A stretch of 55,337 nucleotides of DNA, from contig NZ_JAVBXR010000032.1 in NCBI RefSeq assembly GCF_030824455.1, positions 1-55,337 of the forward strand. Direction: 5' to 3'. Positions 35,177 to 44,271 of this stretch are shown piece after piece (within the stretch, counting starts at the first letter, position 1; every line of letters begins with the position of its first letter). The stretch comes from Desulfobulbus sp. (lineage in GTDB: Bacteria; Desulfobacterota; Desulfobulbia; Desulfobulbales; Desulfobulbaceae). A model generated the notes under the pieces. It did not search any database and was not told the DNA's origin. It worked only from the letters and a program-made list of their open reading frames with translations. The position numbers and the translations under genes were made by a program.

Positions 35177-37194
35177 GCGAGACCGTTGAGCCGCAGCGCG
35201 GCAAACTGCACCAACTGTTCGACACCAATTTCCTCGACTACACCTCCTACGTCATCCGCGAGCGGGCCATCCCGGACGTCGACGACGGCCTCAAGCCGGT
35301 GCAGCGGCGGCTGCTGCAGACCCTGCACAACATGGACGACGGCCGCTTCCATAAGGTGGCCAACGTGGTCGGCGAGACCATGAAGCTGCATCCCCACGGC
35401 GACCAGTCGATCTTCGACGCCCTGGTCAACCTGGCCAACAAGGGCTATCTGGTGGATCGGCAGGGCAACTTCGGCAACATCTTCACCGGCGATCAGGCCT
35501 CGGCCCCCCGGTACATCGAGTGCCGTTTGTCGCCGCTGGCGCGCGAGACCCTGTTCAACAAGGAACTGACCGAATTCATCGACTCCTACGACGGCCGCAT
35601 GCAGGAGCCGGTGCGGTTGCCGGCCAAGATTCCGCTGTTGCTGCTGCTGGGGGCCGAGGGCATTGCCGTGGGCATGGCCACCAAGATCATGTCGCACAAC
35701 TTTTCCGAACTGCTCCAGGCCCAGATTGACTACCTGCGCGGCAAGGAATTCATCCTCTATCCCGACTTCCTCCGGGGCGGGATCATCGACGTCGCCGACT
35801 ACAATCACGGCAACGGCCGCCTGCTCTGCCGGGTGAAGCTGGAGCAGCCAGATTCGAAAACCATTGTCATCACCGAGCTGCCCTACAACATCACCACCCA
35901 ATCGCTGATCGAATCGATTGAAAAGGCGGCCAAGGCCAACAAACTGAAAATCGCCTCGATCAACGACTACACCGCCGAGAAGGTCGAAGTGGAAATCAAG
36001 CTGGCGCGCGGCGTGCTGGCGGAAGAAACCATCGACGCCCTGTACGCCTTCACCGATTGCGAACTGAGCGTCTCGCCCAGCCTGATATCCATTGAAGAGA
36101 ACATGCCCCGGCAGCTCGAGGTCGAGGAGGTGCTCAGGCGCAACACTGACCGGCTGGTGGTGAATCTGGAACGCGAGCTGCGCATCGAGCTGGACCGGCT
36201 TGAGGAAAAATGGCACGCCCGCAAGCTCGAGCAGATTTTCATTGAGGAGCGGCTCTACAAGCAGATCGAGGAGAAGACCAACTACAAGGAGGTGCTGGCC
36301 ACCGTGCGCCTGGGCCTGGAGCCCTTTGCCGGGGAGTTGAAGCGCAAGCTCACCGGCGAGGACGTCGAGCGGCTGCTGGAGATCAAAATCCGCCGCATCT
36401 CGCGCTTTGACATCAACCGCCAGCAGAAGGAGCTGCGCGAGATCGAGAAGGCGATTGCCCAGATCAAAAAGCATCTGACCGACATGATCGGCTTCACCAT
36501 CGGCTACATTGAGGATTTGAACGCCAAGTACGGGCCGATGTTTCCCCGCAAGAGCGAGTTGCGCTCCTTTGACGAGGTCGACGCCCGGGCGGCGGCCCTG
36601 TCCAACCTGACGGTCGGCTATCACCGCGAGACCGGCTTTGTCGGCCACAAAATCAAGGCCGAGGAGGCGAGCGCCGACATCGAACTCTGCTGCTCCGAAT
36701 ACGACCGGCTGTTGTTGATCTTCAAAGACGGCCTGTACAAGGTGGTTCCGGTCCCGGACAAGCTCTTTGTCGGCCCGGAGTTGTACTGGATGGGACTGGT
36801 GAAAAACGATCTGGTGTTTAACCTGATCTACCGCCACGGCCCGGAAAACCTCGCCTACATCAAACGCTTCGCCACCCCGAAATTCATCCTCAACCGCGAA
36901 TACCGGTTGTTCGAGGCGGACAAGCGCTCCACCATTCTCCTGCTGCTGCTGGGCAAGGAAGGGGTGCGGGTGCGGGCCAGTCTGGCTCCGTCGGCGCGCG
37001 CCAAATACAATGCTGTGGAACTTGACCTGGACGACTGCCTGATCAAGGGCGTCAGCGCCAAGGGCAAACGGATCGCCAATCGCGCCGTGCGCCGCGTCTC
37101 CGACATCACCGGCAGCCCCAAAAAACCGGCGGTCAGCCCCCTGGAGCTGCCGGGCTTTGGCGGCGGTGGCGGCGGGGAGAAGAAGGAGGAGTAG
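35173..37194 (+). CDS. parC: DNA topoisomerase IV subunit A
   Basis: A 673-residue breakage-reunion subunit. 'DYTSYVIRERAIPDVDDGLK' (22-41) and 'RRLLQTLHNM' start the winged-helix domain. The catalytic tyrosine is Tyr114 in 'SAPRYIECRLS'. 'LLLGAEGIAVGMATKIMSHN' and 'IVITELPYNITTQSLIESIE' mark the tower. A long coiled coil lies around residues 340-480, and a short C-terminal region ends in a Gly/Glu/Lys-rich tail. It lacks an obvious GyrA box and a full six-bladed pinwheel, which suits ParC rather than GyrA. It is translationally coupled to parE by a four-base overlap. The next gene (hoxE) starts 86 bases on, with no visible terminator between. Confidence 0.92.
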   Translation: MSETVEPQRGKLHQLFDTNFLDYTSYVIRERAIPDVDDGLKPVQRRLLQTLHNMDDGRFHKVANVVGETMKLHPHGDQSIFDALVNLANKGYLVDRQGNFGNIFTGDQASAPRYIECRLSPLARETLFNKELTEFIDSYDGRMQEPVRLPAKIPLLLLLGAEGIAVGMATKIMSHNFSELLQAQIDYLRGKEFILYPDFLRGGIIDVADYNHGNGRLLCRVKLEQPDSKTIVITELPYNITTQSLIESIEKAAKANKLKIASINDYTAEKVEVEIKLARGVLAEETIDALYAFTDCELSVSPSLISIEENMPRQLEVEEVLRRNTDRLVVNLERELRIELDRLEEKWHARKLEQIFIEERLYKQIEEKTNYKEVLATVRLGLEPFAGELKRKLTGEDVERLLEIKIRRISRFDINRQQKELREIEKAIAQIKKHLTDMIGFTIGYIEDLNAKYGPMFPRKSELRSFDEVDARAAALSNLTVGYHRETGFVGHKIKAEEASADIELCCSEYDRLLLIFKDGLYKVVPVPDKLFVGPELYWMGLVKNDLVFNLIYRHGPENLAYIKRFATPKFILNREYRLFEADKRSTILLLLLGKEGVRVRASLAPSARAKYNAVELDLDDCLIKGVSAKGKRIANRAVRRVSDITGSPKKPAVSPLELPGFGGGGGGEKKEE

Positions 37195-37280
37195 CCTGCA
37201 ACAAAAAATCGGGCCTTCTGTTGTTGAACAGGGTATCTTGCCAGTGCGGTCACACGTCCTTTTTTGAAAGGAGACAACGC

Positions 37281-37781
37281 ATGCCCACCCCGCCTTCCGA
37301 CCTTCATCTCCAAGACAAACGCTGGGAAACCATCGACAGGGTCATGCGACGCCATGATTTCCGGCAGGACGCCCTGATCGAAACCCTGCACGCGGCCCAG
37401 GACGCCTTTGGCTACCTGGACGCCGACACCCTCAGGCACATCGCCGCCCGCCTCAAAACGCCGCCCAGCAAGGTGTACGGCGTTGTCACCTTTTACAACC
37501 ATTTCAAAACCAAACCCAAAGGCGAACACACCCTGGTTGTTTGCACCGGCACTGCCTGTCACGTCAAGGGCAACGACCGGGTGCTCGCCTGGATGGAGGA
37601 GCACTACCAACTCAAACCCGGCGACACCACGACCGACAACCGGATTTCCCTGCTTGAGGTGCGCTGTGTCGGCGCCTGCGCGTTGGCCCCGGTCGTCATT
37701 GCCGACGGCAGCATTATCGCCAAAAAGAGCTTGGCGGAATCCACCGCAATGATCAGGGAGTGGCTGAATGACGCAGCGTGA
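37281..37781 (+). CDS. hoxE: Bidirectional hydrogenase diaphorase subunit HoxE (NuoE-like, 2Fe-2S)
   Basis: A 166-residue thioredoxin-like [2Fe-2S] protein of the NuoE/HoxE family. The cluster ligands are Cys88, Cys93 ('VVCTGTACHVKG') and Cys129, Cys133 ('VRCVGACALAPVV'). The preceding 'AFGYLDADTLRHIAARL' helix and 'VYGVVTFYNHF' block are typical. It is the electron-transfer accessory of the diaphorase module. ATG 37281 has AAAGGAG upstream; the frame extends to 37221, but those residues precede a proper ribosome binding site. It overlaps hoxF by 14 bases. It is the first gene of a compact hoxEFUYH operon. Confidence 0.93.
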   Translation: MPTPPSDLHLQDKRWETIDRVMRRHDFRQDALIETLHAAQDAFGYLDADTLRHIAARLKTPPSKVYGVVTFYNHFKTKPKGEHTLVVCTGTACHVKGNDRVLAWMEEHYQLKPGDTTTDNRISLLEVRCVGACALAPVVIADGSIIAKKSLAESTAMIREWLNDAA

Positions 37782-39390
37782 AGCATTGCAACAGCAGGCG
37801 GAACAACGGCAGCAGGTTCTGGACGCTTTTTCCCATCACCTGCTGGTGTGCGCCGGCCTGGGCTGCCTGCACAATGACGAAATCATCAAGGCGCTGCGAA
37901 AGGAAATCGCCGCGCAAGGATTGGAACAACAGATCCTGGTGAGAAAGGCGGGCTGCATGGGCCTTTGCGCCCTGGGACCGCTGGTCCTGGTTCTGCCTGA
38001 TGCGGTGTATTACCAGACCGTCACCCCGCAGGACGCAGGCGAAATTGTCGCCGCGCTGGGCAAAGAGCCGGTGCAACGGTTGCTGTTGCCTGCAGATCTT
38101 CCTTTTTTCAGCAAACAGCAAAAAAAGGTGCTGGCCCTTTCCGGCCGCATCGATCCGGAAAACATCGACGATTACCTGGCGGCGGGCGGCTACGCCTCGG
38201 CCGTGAACGCGATTACGGCGATGAGCCCGCCGGAGATCCTTCGCATTGTTGGGGAAAGCGGACTGCGGGGGCGCGGCGGCGCCGGGTATCCCACCGGCCT
38301 GAAATGGGCGACGGTGGCCCAGGCCGCAGGCGAGAGGAAGTATCTGATTTGCAACGCCGACGAGGGCGATCCCGGCGCGTTCATGGATCGCTCGGTGCTT
38401 GAAAGCACCCCCCACGCGGTGCTGGAAGGGATGCTGATCGCCGCCTACGCAGTGGGCGCGCATACGGGGTTTATCTATGTGCGGGCCGAATATCCGCTGG
38501 CGGTGAAACGGCTGCAACTGGCCATCCGCGAAGCCGAACGAAATCGCCTGCTGGGCCAGGGCGTCTGCGGGACCTCCTTTGATTTTACCGTGCAGCTCCG
38601 GCTGGGCGCCGGGGCCTTTGTCTGCGGCGAGGAAACCGCCCTGATCGAATCCATCGAAGGCCGGCGCGGCACGCCTCGGCCCAAGCCGCCCTATCCCGCG
38701 GAAAACGGACTCTGGGGCAGCCCCACCTTGATCAACAATGTCGAAACCTACGCCAACATCCCGTTGATCATTGCACGCGGCGCGGCCTGGTTTGCCGCCC
38801 AAGGCACAGAACAGAGCAAAGGGACCAAGGTGTTTGCCCTGACCGGAAGGATCAAACATGCCGGTCTGGTCGAAGTTCCCATGGGCATGACGCTGCGTGA
38901 AATCGTCTTTGAGATCGGCGGCGGCATCCCCGACGGACACGCCTTCAAGGCGGTGCAGACCGGCGGCCCCTCGGGGGGCTGCATCCCGGCGGAACACCTG
39001 GACGCGCCGATCAGTTACGAAAGTTTGAGCGCCTTGGGATCAATCATGGGCTCAGGGGGGATGATCGTGATGGACGACACCTCGAACATGGTCGACATTG
39101 TCAAATATTTCATGGAATTTTGCATGGAAGAGTCCTGCGGCAAATGCGTTCCCTGCCGGGTGGGCACGGCGCAGATCCACAGCCTGCTGCAGAAATTCTG
39201 TGATCGCCAGGCCTCTGCCGACGATCTTGCCGCTCTGGAGACGCTCTGCGATCTGGTCAAGACCACCAGCCTCTGCGGTCTTGGCCAATCGGCGCCCAAT
39301 CCGGTTCTCAGCACCCTTAAATATTTTCGTCAGGAATACCTCGACCGGATGGCGGATCCCAGCGGTCCGCACCAGGAGGGCCAGCTATGA
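37768..39390 (+). CDS. hoxF: Bidirectional hydrogenase diaphorase subunit HoxF (NAD/FMN binding)
   Basis: A 540-residue NuoF-family protein that exchanges electrons with NAD(H). Residues 1-100 are an N-terminal thioredoxin-like [2Fe-2S] domain (Cys28, Cys33, Cys63, Cys67). The NAD site '[16 protein letters not shown]' is at 165-180 and the FMN site '[14 protein letters not shown]' at 195-208. A SLBB-like segment follows, and the [4Fe-4S] ligands Cys457, Cys460, Cys463 ('[13 protein letters not shown]') and Cys503 complete the domain. All cofactor ligands are intact. It overlaps hoxE by 14 bases and hoxU by four. NAD rather than NADP is the usual partner of this type, but the sequence alone does not prove it. 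Confidence 0.94.
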   Translation: MTQREALQQQAEQRQQVLDAFSHHLLVCAGLGCLHNDEIIKALRKEIAAQGLEQQILVRKAGCMGLCALGPLVLVLPDAVYYQTVTPQDAGEIVAALGKEPVQRLLLPADLPFFSKQQKKVLALSGRIDPENIDDYLAAGGYASAVNAITAMSPPEILRIVGESGLRGRGGAGYPTGLKWATVAQAAGERKYLICNADEGDPGAFMDRSVLESTPHAVLEGMLIAAYAVGAHTGFIYVRAEYPLAVKRLQLAIREAERNRLLGQGVCGTSFDFTVQLRLGAGAFVCGEETALIESIEGRRGTPRPKPPYPAENGLWGSPTLINNVETYANIPLIIARGAAWFAAQGTEQSKGTKVFALTGRIKHAGLVEVPMGMTLREIVFEIGGGIPDGHAFKAVQTGGPSGGCIPAEHLDAPISYESLSALGSIMGSGGMIVMDDTSNMVDIVKYFMEFCMEESCGKCVPCRVGTAQIHSLLQKFCDRQASADDLAALETLCDLVKTTSLCGLGQSAPNPVLSTLKYFRQEYLDRMADPSGPHQEGQL

Positions 39391-40130
39391 CGCCCATACC
39401 TCCCCATCCCCCGGAGACCGCACAGACGCTCAACCTGACCATCAACGGCCGCCAGGTTAGCGCCCAAGCCGGGGAGACCATCCTTGAGGCGGCGCGAGCA
39501 AACGACATTTTCATCCCGACGCTCTGCTTTCTCGAAGGGCTTTCCGCTCAAGGTTCCTGTCGGCTGTGCATGGTGGAAATCGCCGGCAGCGCGAAACTGC
39601 ATCCCGCCTGCGTCACCCGCATCCAGGAAGGCATGGAGGTGACCACAGAGACCGAGCGGCTGCGCGATTATCGCCGCAACATAATCGAGCTGCTCTTTTC
39701 CGAGCGCAACCACGTCTGCGCGGTCTGTGTGGCGAGCGGCCATTGCGAACTGCAAGATCTGGCCAGCGAGCTCGGGGTCGACCACATCAGTTTTCCCTGC
39801 CGCTATCCGACTCTGGCCGTTGACGCCTCGCACCGCCGCTTTGTCCTGGACCACAACCGCTGCATCCTCTGCACCCGCTGCGTCCGGGTGTGCGCCGAGA
39901 TTGAAGGCGCGCACACCTGGGATGTGAAAAATCGCGGCATCCGCAGCCTGATTATGGCGGATTTCGACGCGCCCTGGGGCGACTCGGAAACCTGCACCGG
40001 ATGCGGCAAGTGCGTCCATGTCTGCCCGACCGGAGCCTTGTTTGAAAAGGGCCTGGCTGTAGCCGAAATGCGGAAACAACGACCGGCGTTGCCCACGCTG
40101 GTTGCTAATCGCGCCACGGAGCAAAGATGA
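39387..40130 (+). CDS. hoxU: Bidirectional hydrogenase diaphorase subunit HoxU (NuoG-like FeS protein)
   Basis: A 247-residue iron-sulfur protein homologous to the N-terminal part of NuoG. The plant-type [2Fe-2S] site uses Cys47, Cys58, Cys61 and Cys75 ('[19 protein letters not shown]'). A His-Cys3 [4Fe-4S] site has His109 with Cys111, Cys114 and Cys120 ('[12 protein letters not shown]'). Two ferredoxin-like [4Fe-4S] sites are at Cys159/162/165/169 and Cys203/206/209/213. It links the HoxEF diaphorase to the HoxYH hydrogenase. It overlaps both neighbours by four bases (ATGA). Confidence 0.94.
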   Translation: MTPIPPHPPETAQTLNLTINGRQVSAQAGETILEAARANDIFIPTLCFLEGLSAQGSCRLCMVEIAGSAKLHPACVTRIQEGMEVTTETERLRDYRRNIIELLFSERNHVCAVCVASGHCELQDLASELGVDHISFPCRYPTLAVDASHRRFVLDHNRCILCTRCVRVCAEIEGAHTWDVKNRGIRSLIMADFDAPWGDSETCTGCGKCVHVCPTGALFEKGLAVAEMRKQRPALPTLVANRATEQR

Positions 40131-40660
40131 AAAAATTGCGGTTTGCAACCCTCTGGCTCGACGGCTGCTCCGGCTGCCACATGTCGTTGCTCGACCTGGA
40201 CCAACGCCTGCTCGATCTGGCCGACATGGTCGATTTTGTCTACAGCCCGCTGGTTGATGTGAAGATCTTCCCCGAGGGGGTGGACGTCGCCTGTGTTGAA
40301 GGCGCGGTCAGTTCCGCCGAGGATGAGGAAAAGCTGCGCATGGTGCGGCGGCGAACCGGCCTGCTGATTGCGCTTGGCGACTGCGCTGTCACCGGCAACA
40401 TTCCGGCGATGCGCAACGTCTTGGGCGGCCAAAAAATTCTGCAGGGCGTCTACCTCGAACGGGAACACCTCAACGCCCAAATCCCTGCAAGCCATCTGCC
40501 GGCATTGAACGAACACGCCCTGCCGCTGCACCGGTTTGTTCCGGTGGATTTTTTTATCCCCGGATGCCCGCCCTCCGCCGACACCCTCTTTGCCGCGCTC
40601 GGCGCGCTGGTTGCAGGCCGCGCCGTCGATCTGCCTGCACTCACCCGATTTGGCGCCTAG
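40127..40660 (+). CDS. hoxY: [NiFe] hydrogenase small subunit HoxY
   Basis: A 177-residue small subunit carrying only the proximal [4Fe-4S] cluster: Cys14, Cys17 ('[10 protein letters not shown]'), Cys86 ('LGDCAVTGN') and Cys147 ('[10 protein letters not shown]'). It has no Tat signal and no medial or distal clusters, as in cytoplasmic group 3 hydrogenases. It passes electrons from the NiFe site in HoxH to HoxU. Start ATG 40127 overlaps hoxU; nine bases separate it from hoxH. Confidence 0.94.
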   Translation: MKKLRFATLWLDGCSGCHMSLLDLDQRLLDLADMVDFVYSPLVDVKIFPEGVDVACVEGAVSSAEDEEKLRMVRRRTGLLIALGDCAVTGNIPAMRNVLGGQKILQGVYLEREHLNAQIPASHLPALNEHALPLHRFVPVDFFIPGCPPSADTLFAALGALVAGRAVDLPALTRFGA

Positions 40661-40669
40661 GAATCTGCC

Positions 40670-42091
40670 ATGGAACAGCGCATCGTTATCGAGCCGATCA
40701 CCCGCATTGAAGGCCACGCCCGGATCAGTCTGCTGCTTGATTGCAACGGCGCGGTCCATGACGCCCATTTCCAGGTCACCCAGGTGCGGGGGTTTGAACA
40801 ATTCATCGTCGGGCGACCCTTTTTTGAAATGCCGGCGCTGACGGCGCGCACCTGCGGCATTTGCCCGGTCAGCCACGCACTGGCCTCGGCCAAGGCCTGC
40901 GATCAGTTGCTGGCGGTCGCCATTCCCCCCACCGCGAAAAACCTGCGGCGGATCTTGAATTTTGGCCAAATCATTCAATCTCACGCCCTCAGCTTTTTCT
41001 ACCTTGCCGCCCCGGATCTGCTGCTCGGGATGGATCATCCGCCGGAGACGCGAAATTTCTTTAACATCGCCAAAATCGAGCCTCAGTTTGCCCGCGACGG
41101 CATCAGGTTGCGCCAATTCGGTCAGCAGGTCATTGAGCGGCTTGCCGGACGACGGATTCATCCCACTTGGGTGGTCCCCGGAGGGGTGAATGCGCCCCTG
41201 CAGCAAACAGCGCGGGACGCCATTCTCAGCGAGATCCCAGAAATCAAGGCGCTGGCGGCCAACCACCTGGTTCGATTGAAACAATCCCTGGAACAGTACG
41301 AGGAATACATCCGCATTTTTGCCCGCTTTCCCAGTCTCTTTCTCGGCCTGACCGACAAGGCCGGCCGGCTTGAATATTACGACGGCGGGGTGCGGATTAT
41401 CGACGCCCAGGGCGCTGCGGTTGCCGACGGCCTCGCTGCTGGAGACTATCAAACCTACATCGGCGAGGCGGTGGAGCCGTGGACCTTTCTCAAATTCCCC
41501 TATTACAAACCGCTCGGCTACCCCGGCGGCATGTACCGGGTGGGACCGCTGGCCCGGCTGAACATCGCCGCCGCCTGCGGCACTGAACTGGCCGACCGGG
41601 AACTGACCGCCTTCCGCAGCCTGGATGCAGGGCCGGTGAGCAGTTCCTTTCATTACCATTACGCCCGGCTGATCGAAATGCTGCACGCGGTGGAAATGAT
41701 TGAACTGCTGTTGACCGACCCCACCATCCTTGATCCCCATGTCCGGGCCGAGGCCGGGCTCAACAACCGGGAAGGGGTCGGCATGACCGAGGCCCCGCGC
41801 GGCGTCCTGATCCATCATTACAAGGTTGACGAGGACGGCTTGATTGAGTGGGCCAATCTGATCATTGCCACCGGCCACAACAATCTGGCCATGAACAAAG
41901 GCATCCTCCAGGCCGCTCAGCACTACCTCACCGGCGGCCGCTTGCACGAAGGGTTGCTCAACCGGATTGAGGCCGTCATTCGCGCCTTTGATCCCTGCCT
42001 GGCCTGTTCCACCCACGCTGTGGGCGCCATGCCGCTGGTGGTGGAATTGGTTGCTCCGGACGGGGAGATCGTCGCGCAGATCTGCCGCTAA
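40670..42091 (+). CDS. hoxH: [NiFe] hydrogenase large subunit HoxH (group 3d-like)
   Basis: A 473-residue catalytic subunit. The N-terminal Ni-binding motif is '[10 protein letters not shown]' (Arg60, Cys62, Cys65, His69) and the C-terminal one 'DPCLACSTH' (Cys443, Cys446, His449). After His449 a 24-residue tail ('[11 protein letters not shown]...') remains, the peptide normally removed by a HoxW-type protease after NiFe insertion. '[12 protein letters not shown]' is the family start. The whole operon would couple H2 oxidation or production to NAD(H). No HoxW, HypA-F or regulator is in the window, so maturation must be encoded elsewhere. The stop is convergent with, and only 36 bases from, the BtuB-like receptor gene on the other strand. 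Confidence 0.95.
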   Translation: MEQRIVIEPITRIEGHARISLLLDCNGAVHDAHFQVTQVRGFEQFIVGRPFFEMPALTARTCGICPVSHALASAKACDQLLAVAIPPTAKNLRRILNFGQIIQSHALSFFYLAAPDLLLGMDHPPETRNFFNIAKIEPQFARDGIRLRQFGQQVIERLAGRRIHPTWVVPGGVNAPLQQTARDAILSEIPEIKALAANHLVRLKQSLEQYEEYIRIFARFPSLFLGLTDKAGRLEYYDGGVRIIDAQGAAVADGLAAGDYQTYIGEAVEPWTFLKFPYYKPLGYPGGMYRVGPLARLNIAAACGTELADRELTAFRSLDAGPVSSSFHYHYARLIEMLHAVEMIELLLTDPTILDPHVRAEAGLNNREGVGMTEAPRGVLIHHYKVDEDGLIEWANLIIATGHNNLAMNKGILQAAQHYLTGGRLHEGLLNRIEAVIRAFDPCLACSTHAVGAMPLVVELVAPDGEIVAQICR

Positions 42092-42126
42092 TCGATGGGA
42101 AAAACATTCGTCCCACCAGGGCGTCG

Positions 42127-44163
42127 TCAGAAACGGTAGGTGAGACCGACGCGGTAGTTGCGCTCGGGCATGAGGTAGCCGCGCACCCATTCCACCTCCT
42201 GGTCAAAGAGGTTGAGGACGCTTCCCTTGACTTCCCAGCGCTCGGCAAAGCGATAGCGTAGGGTCAGATCCCAGTAATCGAAGCTGCTTTTTTCCTCAAC
42301 AGACGAGGGATACGTGTCCCAATTGTCAATGGTCTGCGGCCCTGCCAGGGTGTGGCTGAGTTGGGTCCCGAATCCCTGATAGTTCAGATCCAAGCCGGAT
42401 TTCAGCTCGTAATCCGAGATGTACTTGAGGTCGGCGCCGTCGTCGTCTTCCTTGACGGCGTTGAACGTCATGTTCGACCACAGCGAGGCGGCAAAGGGCA
42501 GATGCAAGGTTTTGCCCGCCGCCCATTCGACCCCGATTTCGTACCCGGCTATTTTGGCGTCGCCGGCGAGGTTGTCATAGGTGTAGGCCCCGAGCGCGTC
42601 GGAGTAGTAGCGCTCGATCCTGTCCTGGTAATCGGTGTGAAAATAGCCCGCCTTCAGGGTCAGCGGATCATGGAAAATGTCGAAACCGAGGTCGTAAGTC
42701 CTGCTGGTTTCCGGCTCCAGGTTTGGATTGCCGACAAAGCGGCTGCCTGCGTGCACGTAATCGGCGGCCAACTGATCCGCGGTGGGCGACTTGAATCCTT
42801 CGCCCAGATTGGCCCGGATCCGAAGCAACTCGTCGAAAAATTTAACCCCAGCGCCGATTTTTGGTGAAAGATGGGTGTAGTCTTCCGATTTTTCGTCAAA
42901 ATCGGTGAAAGCGCCGGTCTCTCCCTGATGCGTGCCGACCTCAAAACGGTCGTACCGGGCGGCGGCAATCAGGTTGACCCGGTTGTTCAGGAGGTCGAGC
43001 GAGTCCTGCACGAAAACAGCTTGGTTGTCAAAATCAAGGCCGGGCGAGGAGGGCGTTTCCGGCGAATAATTGGCATAGGCGGAGGTCTTTCTCTCCAGAC
43101 TTTCCAGGGTGAAACCAAGCAGCAGGGTGTTCCAGGCGTTCATCTTCCAGCTGAGCTGCTGATCGGTTCCCAGGGTTTCATCGACATATTTGGTTTGATC
43201 CGAATCAGGATCAACCGCTCCCCAGTTCCATTGGTTTTTATCCCAGAGAAAGTAGGCCATCCCCTTCCAGTGGAGTGTGCCGCCCAGATAATCGCCGTTG
43301 TATTCCAGGTCGGTGTAGCCCGTGCTTTTGTCGCTGTCCTGGCTGGTTGATTGGTCGTAGGAGGAATAGGTGGCATACCCGTCCCAGGCTGGATTTTCCC
43401 CGTTCAGGTCGGCATAGTTGCCGCCCAGGCGCAGTTCGTGGTTGTCGTTGAAGGTGTAGATGAAATTGCCGCCGACATTTTTTTTGGTCTCGCCCGAATT
43501 AAACACCTGGCCAAAGGTCGGGTCGGAATAATCGTCGCTGCCCTCGGCGCTGGTTGCGGCAAAGAAGCGGAATTTTTCGTTAACCTCGCCGCCGGCGCTG
43601 ACCAATCCCTTGTAGCTCTCAAAGTTGCCGACCTCGGCGCCGACGGACCCGCCCAGTTTGCCGTCGCCCTTTTTGGTGATCAGATTGACGACCCCGCCCA
43701 TGGCCGACGAGCCATAGAGCGCGGAGGACGGGCCCTTGATAACCTCAACCCGCTCGATCCGGTCGAGATTGAGCTTGGCCGCGTTGCCGGTGCCGACGCG
43801 ATGGCCGTCAATCAGGATCAGGACCGAACCGTTGAGGTCCATGCCCAGGGTGTCGGTGCGAAAGCCCCGCAGGCCGATGGCGCTGTCCATGCCGCTGTAC
43901 TTGTGGAGATGGGCGGGCACGTATTTGGCGATCAAATCGCTGACGTCGGCGGCGCCGGACATCTCGATCTGGTCGCTGGTAATCACCTGGGTGGAGACCG
44001 GCACGTCGATGGGACGCTCCTCGGTGCGGCTGGCCGTGACCACCATCTCCTCAGCGAGTTGCGCGGCCAGCTCGTCCTCGGCTCCGGCAGGCGGGGCCGC
44101 CAGCGGCGCCAGCGCCAGGGCGAACAGCATAGGGTTCAGGCGGATGCGGCTTGCGGTGTTCAC
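42127..44163 (-). CDS. TonB-dependent receptor, BtuB-like (cobalamin riboswitch-controlled unit)
   Basis: A 678-residue outer-membrane receptor. A signal peptide ('MLFALALAPLAAPPAGA') is followed by a TonB box near 'EEMVVTASRTEERP', a plug domain ('SDLIAKYVPAHLHKYSGMDS', 'LNGSVLILIDGHRVGTGNAA', 'IERVEVIKGPSSALYGSSAM') and a 22-strand-type barrel ending in 'NYRVGLTYRF' with terminal Phe. The start is GTG 44163 with AAGGAG about ten bases upstream. It lies 108 bases after the TonB gene and shares the B12 riboswitch at 45535-45714. That makes corrinoid (vitamin B12) uptake the most likely role, although the ligand cannot be read directly. Confidence 0.9.
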   Translation of the reverse strand: MNTASRIRLNPMLFALALAPLAAPPAGAEDELAAQLAEEMVVTASRTEERPIDVPVSTQVITSDQIEMSGAADVSDLIAKYVPAHLHKYSGMDSAIGLRGFRTDTLGMDLNGSVLILIDGHRVGTGNAAKLNLDRIERVEVIKGPSSALYGSSAMGGVVNLITKKGDGKLGGSVGAEVGNFESYKGLVSAGGEVNEKFRFFAATSAEGSDDYSDPTFGQVFNSGETKKNVGGNFIYTFNDNHELRLGGNYADLNGENPAWDGYATYSSYDQSTSQDSDKSTGYTDLEYNGDYLGGTLHWKGMAYFLWDKNQWNWGAVDPDSDQTKYVDETLGTDQQLSWKMNAWNTLLLGFTLESLERKTSAYANYSPETPSSPGLDFDNQAVFVQDSLDLLNNRVNLIAAARYDRFEVGTHQGETGAFTDFDEKSEDYTHLSPKIGAGVKFFDELLRIRANLGEGFKSPTADQLAADYVHAGSRFVGNPNLEPETSRTYDLGFDIFHDPLTLKAGYFHTDYQDRIERYYSDALGAYTYDNLAGDAKIAGYEIGVEWAAGKTLHLPFAASLWSNMTFNAVKEDDDGADLKYISDYELKSGLDLNYQGFGTQLSHTLAGPQTIDNWDTYPSSVEEKSSFDYWDLTLRYRFAERWEVKGSVLNLFDQEVEWVRGYLMPERNYRVGLTYRF

Positions 44164-44271
44164 GGTTTGTTCTCTCCTTGTGCTTGGTTTTGAACGCTCT
44201 CAACGACGAAGCGGTATTGGGTATCGGCAATCTATGGGCAATCCATGGGCAAGCCGAGGCGGTTTGCGCCG

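Noticed and set aside
33713..36837. Two long - strand open frames (480 and 576 codons) opposite parE and parC
   Set aside because: They are antisense shadows of conserved topoisomerase genes, with no recognisable domains of their own.
37195..37280. Promoter for hoxE
   Set aside because: Only poor -35/-10 matches are seen and no sigma-54-type GG/GC pair; read-through from parC is possible, so no site is claimed.
42092..42126. Short TGGGA...TCCCA inverted repeat between hoxH and the BtuB-like receptor gene as bidirectional terminator
   Set aside because: The stem is weak and no T-run follows on either strand.
39803..42190. 795-codon open frame on the - strand opposite hoxU-hoxY-hoxH
   Set aside because: It is a shadow of GC-rich, conserved hox genes; the + strand frames carry all FeS and NiFe ligands.
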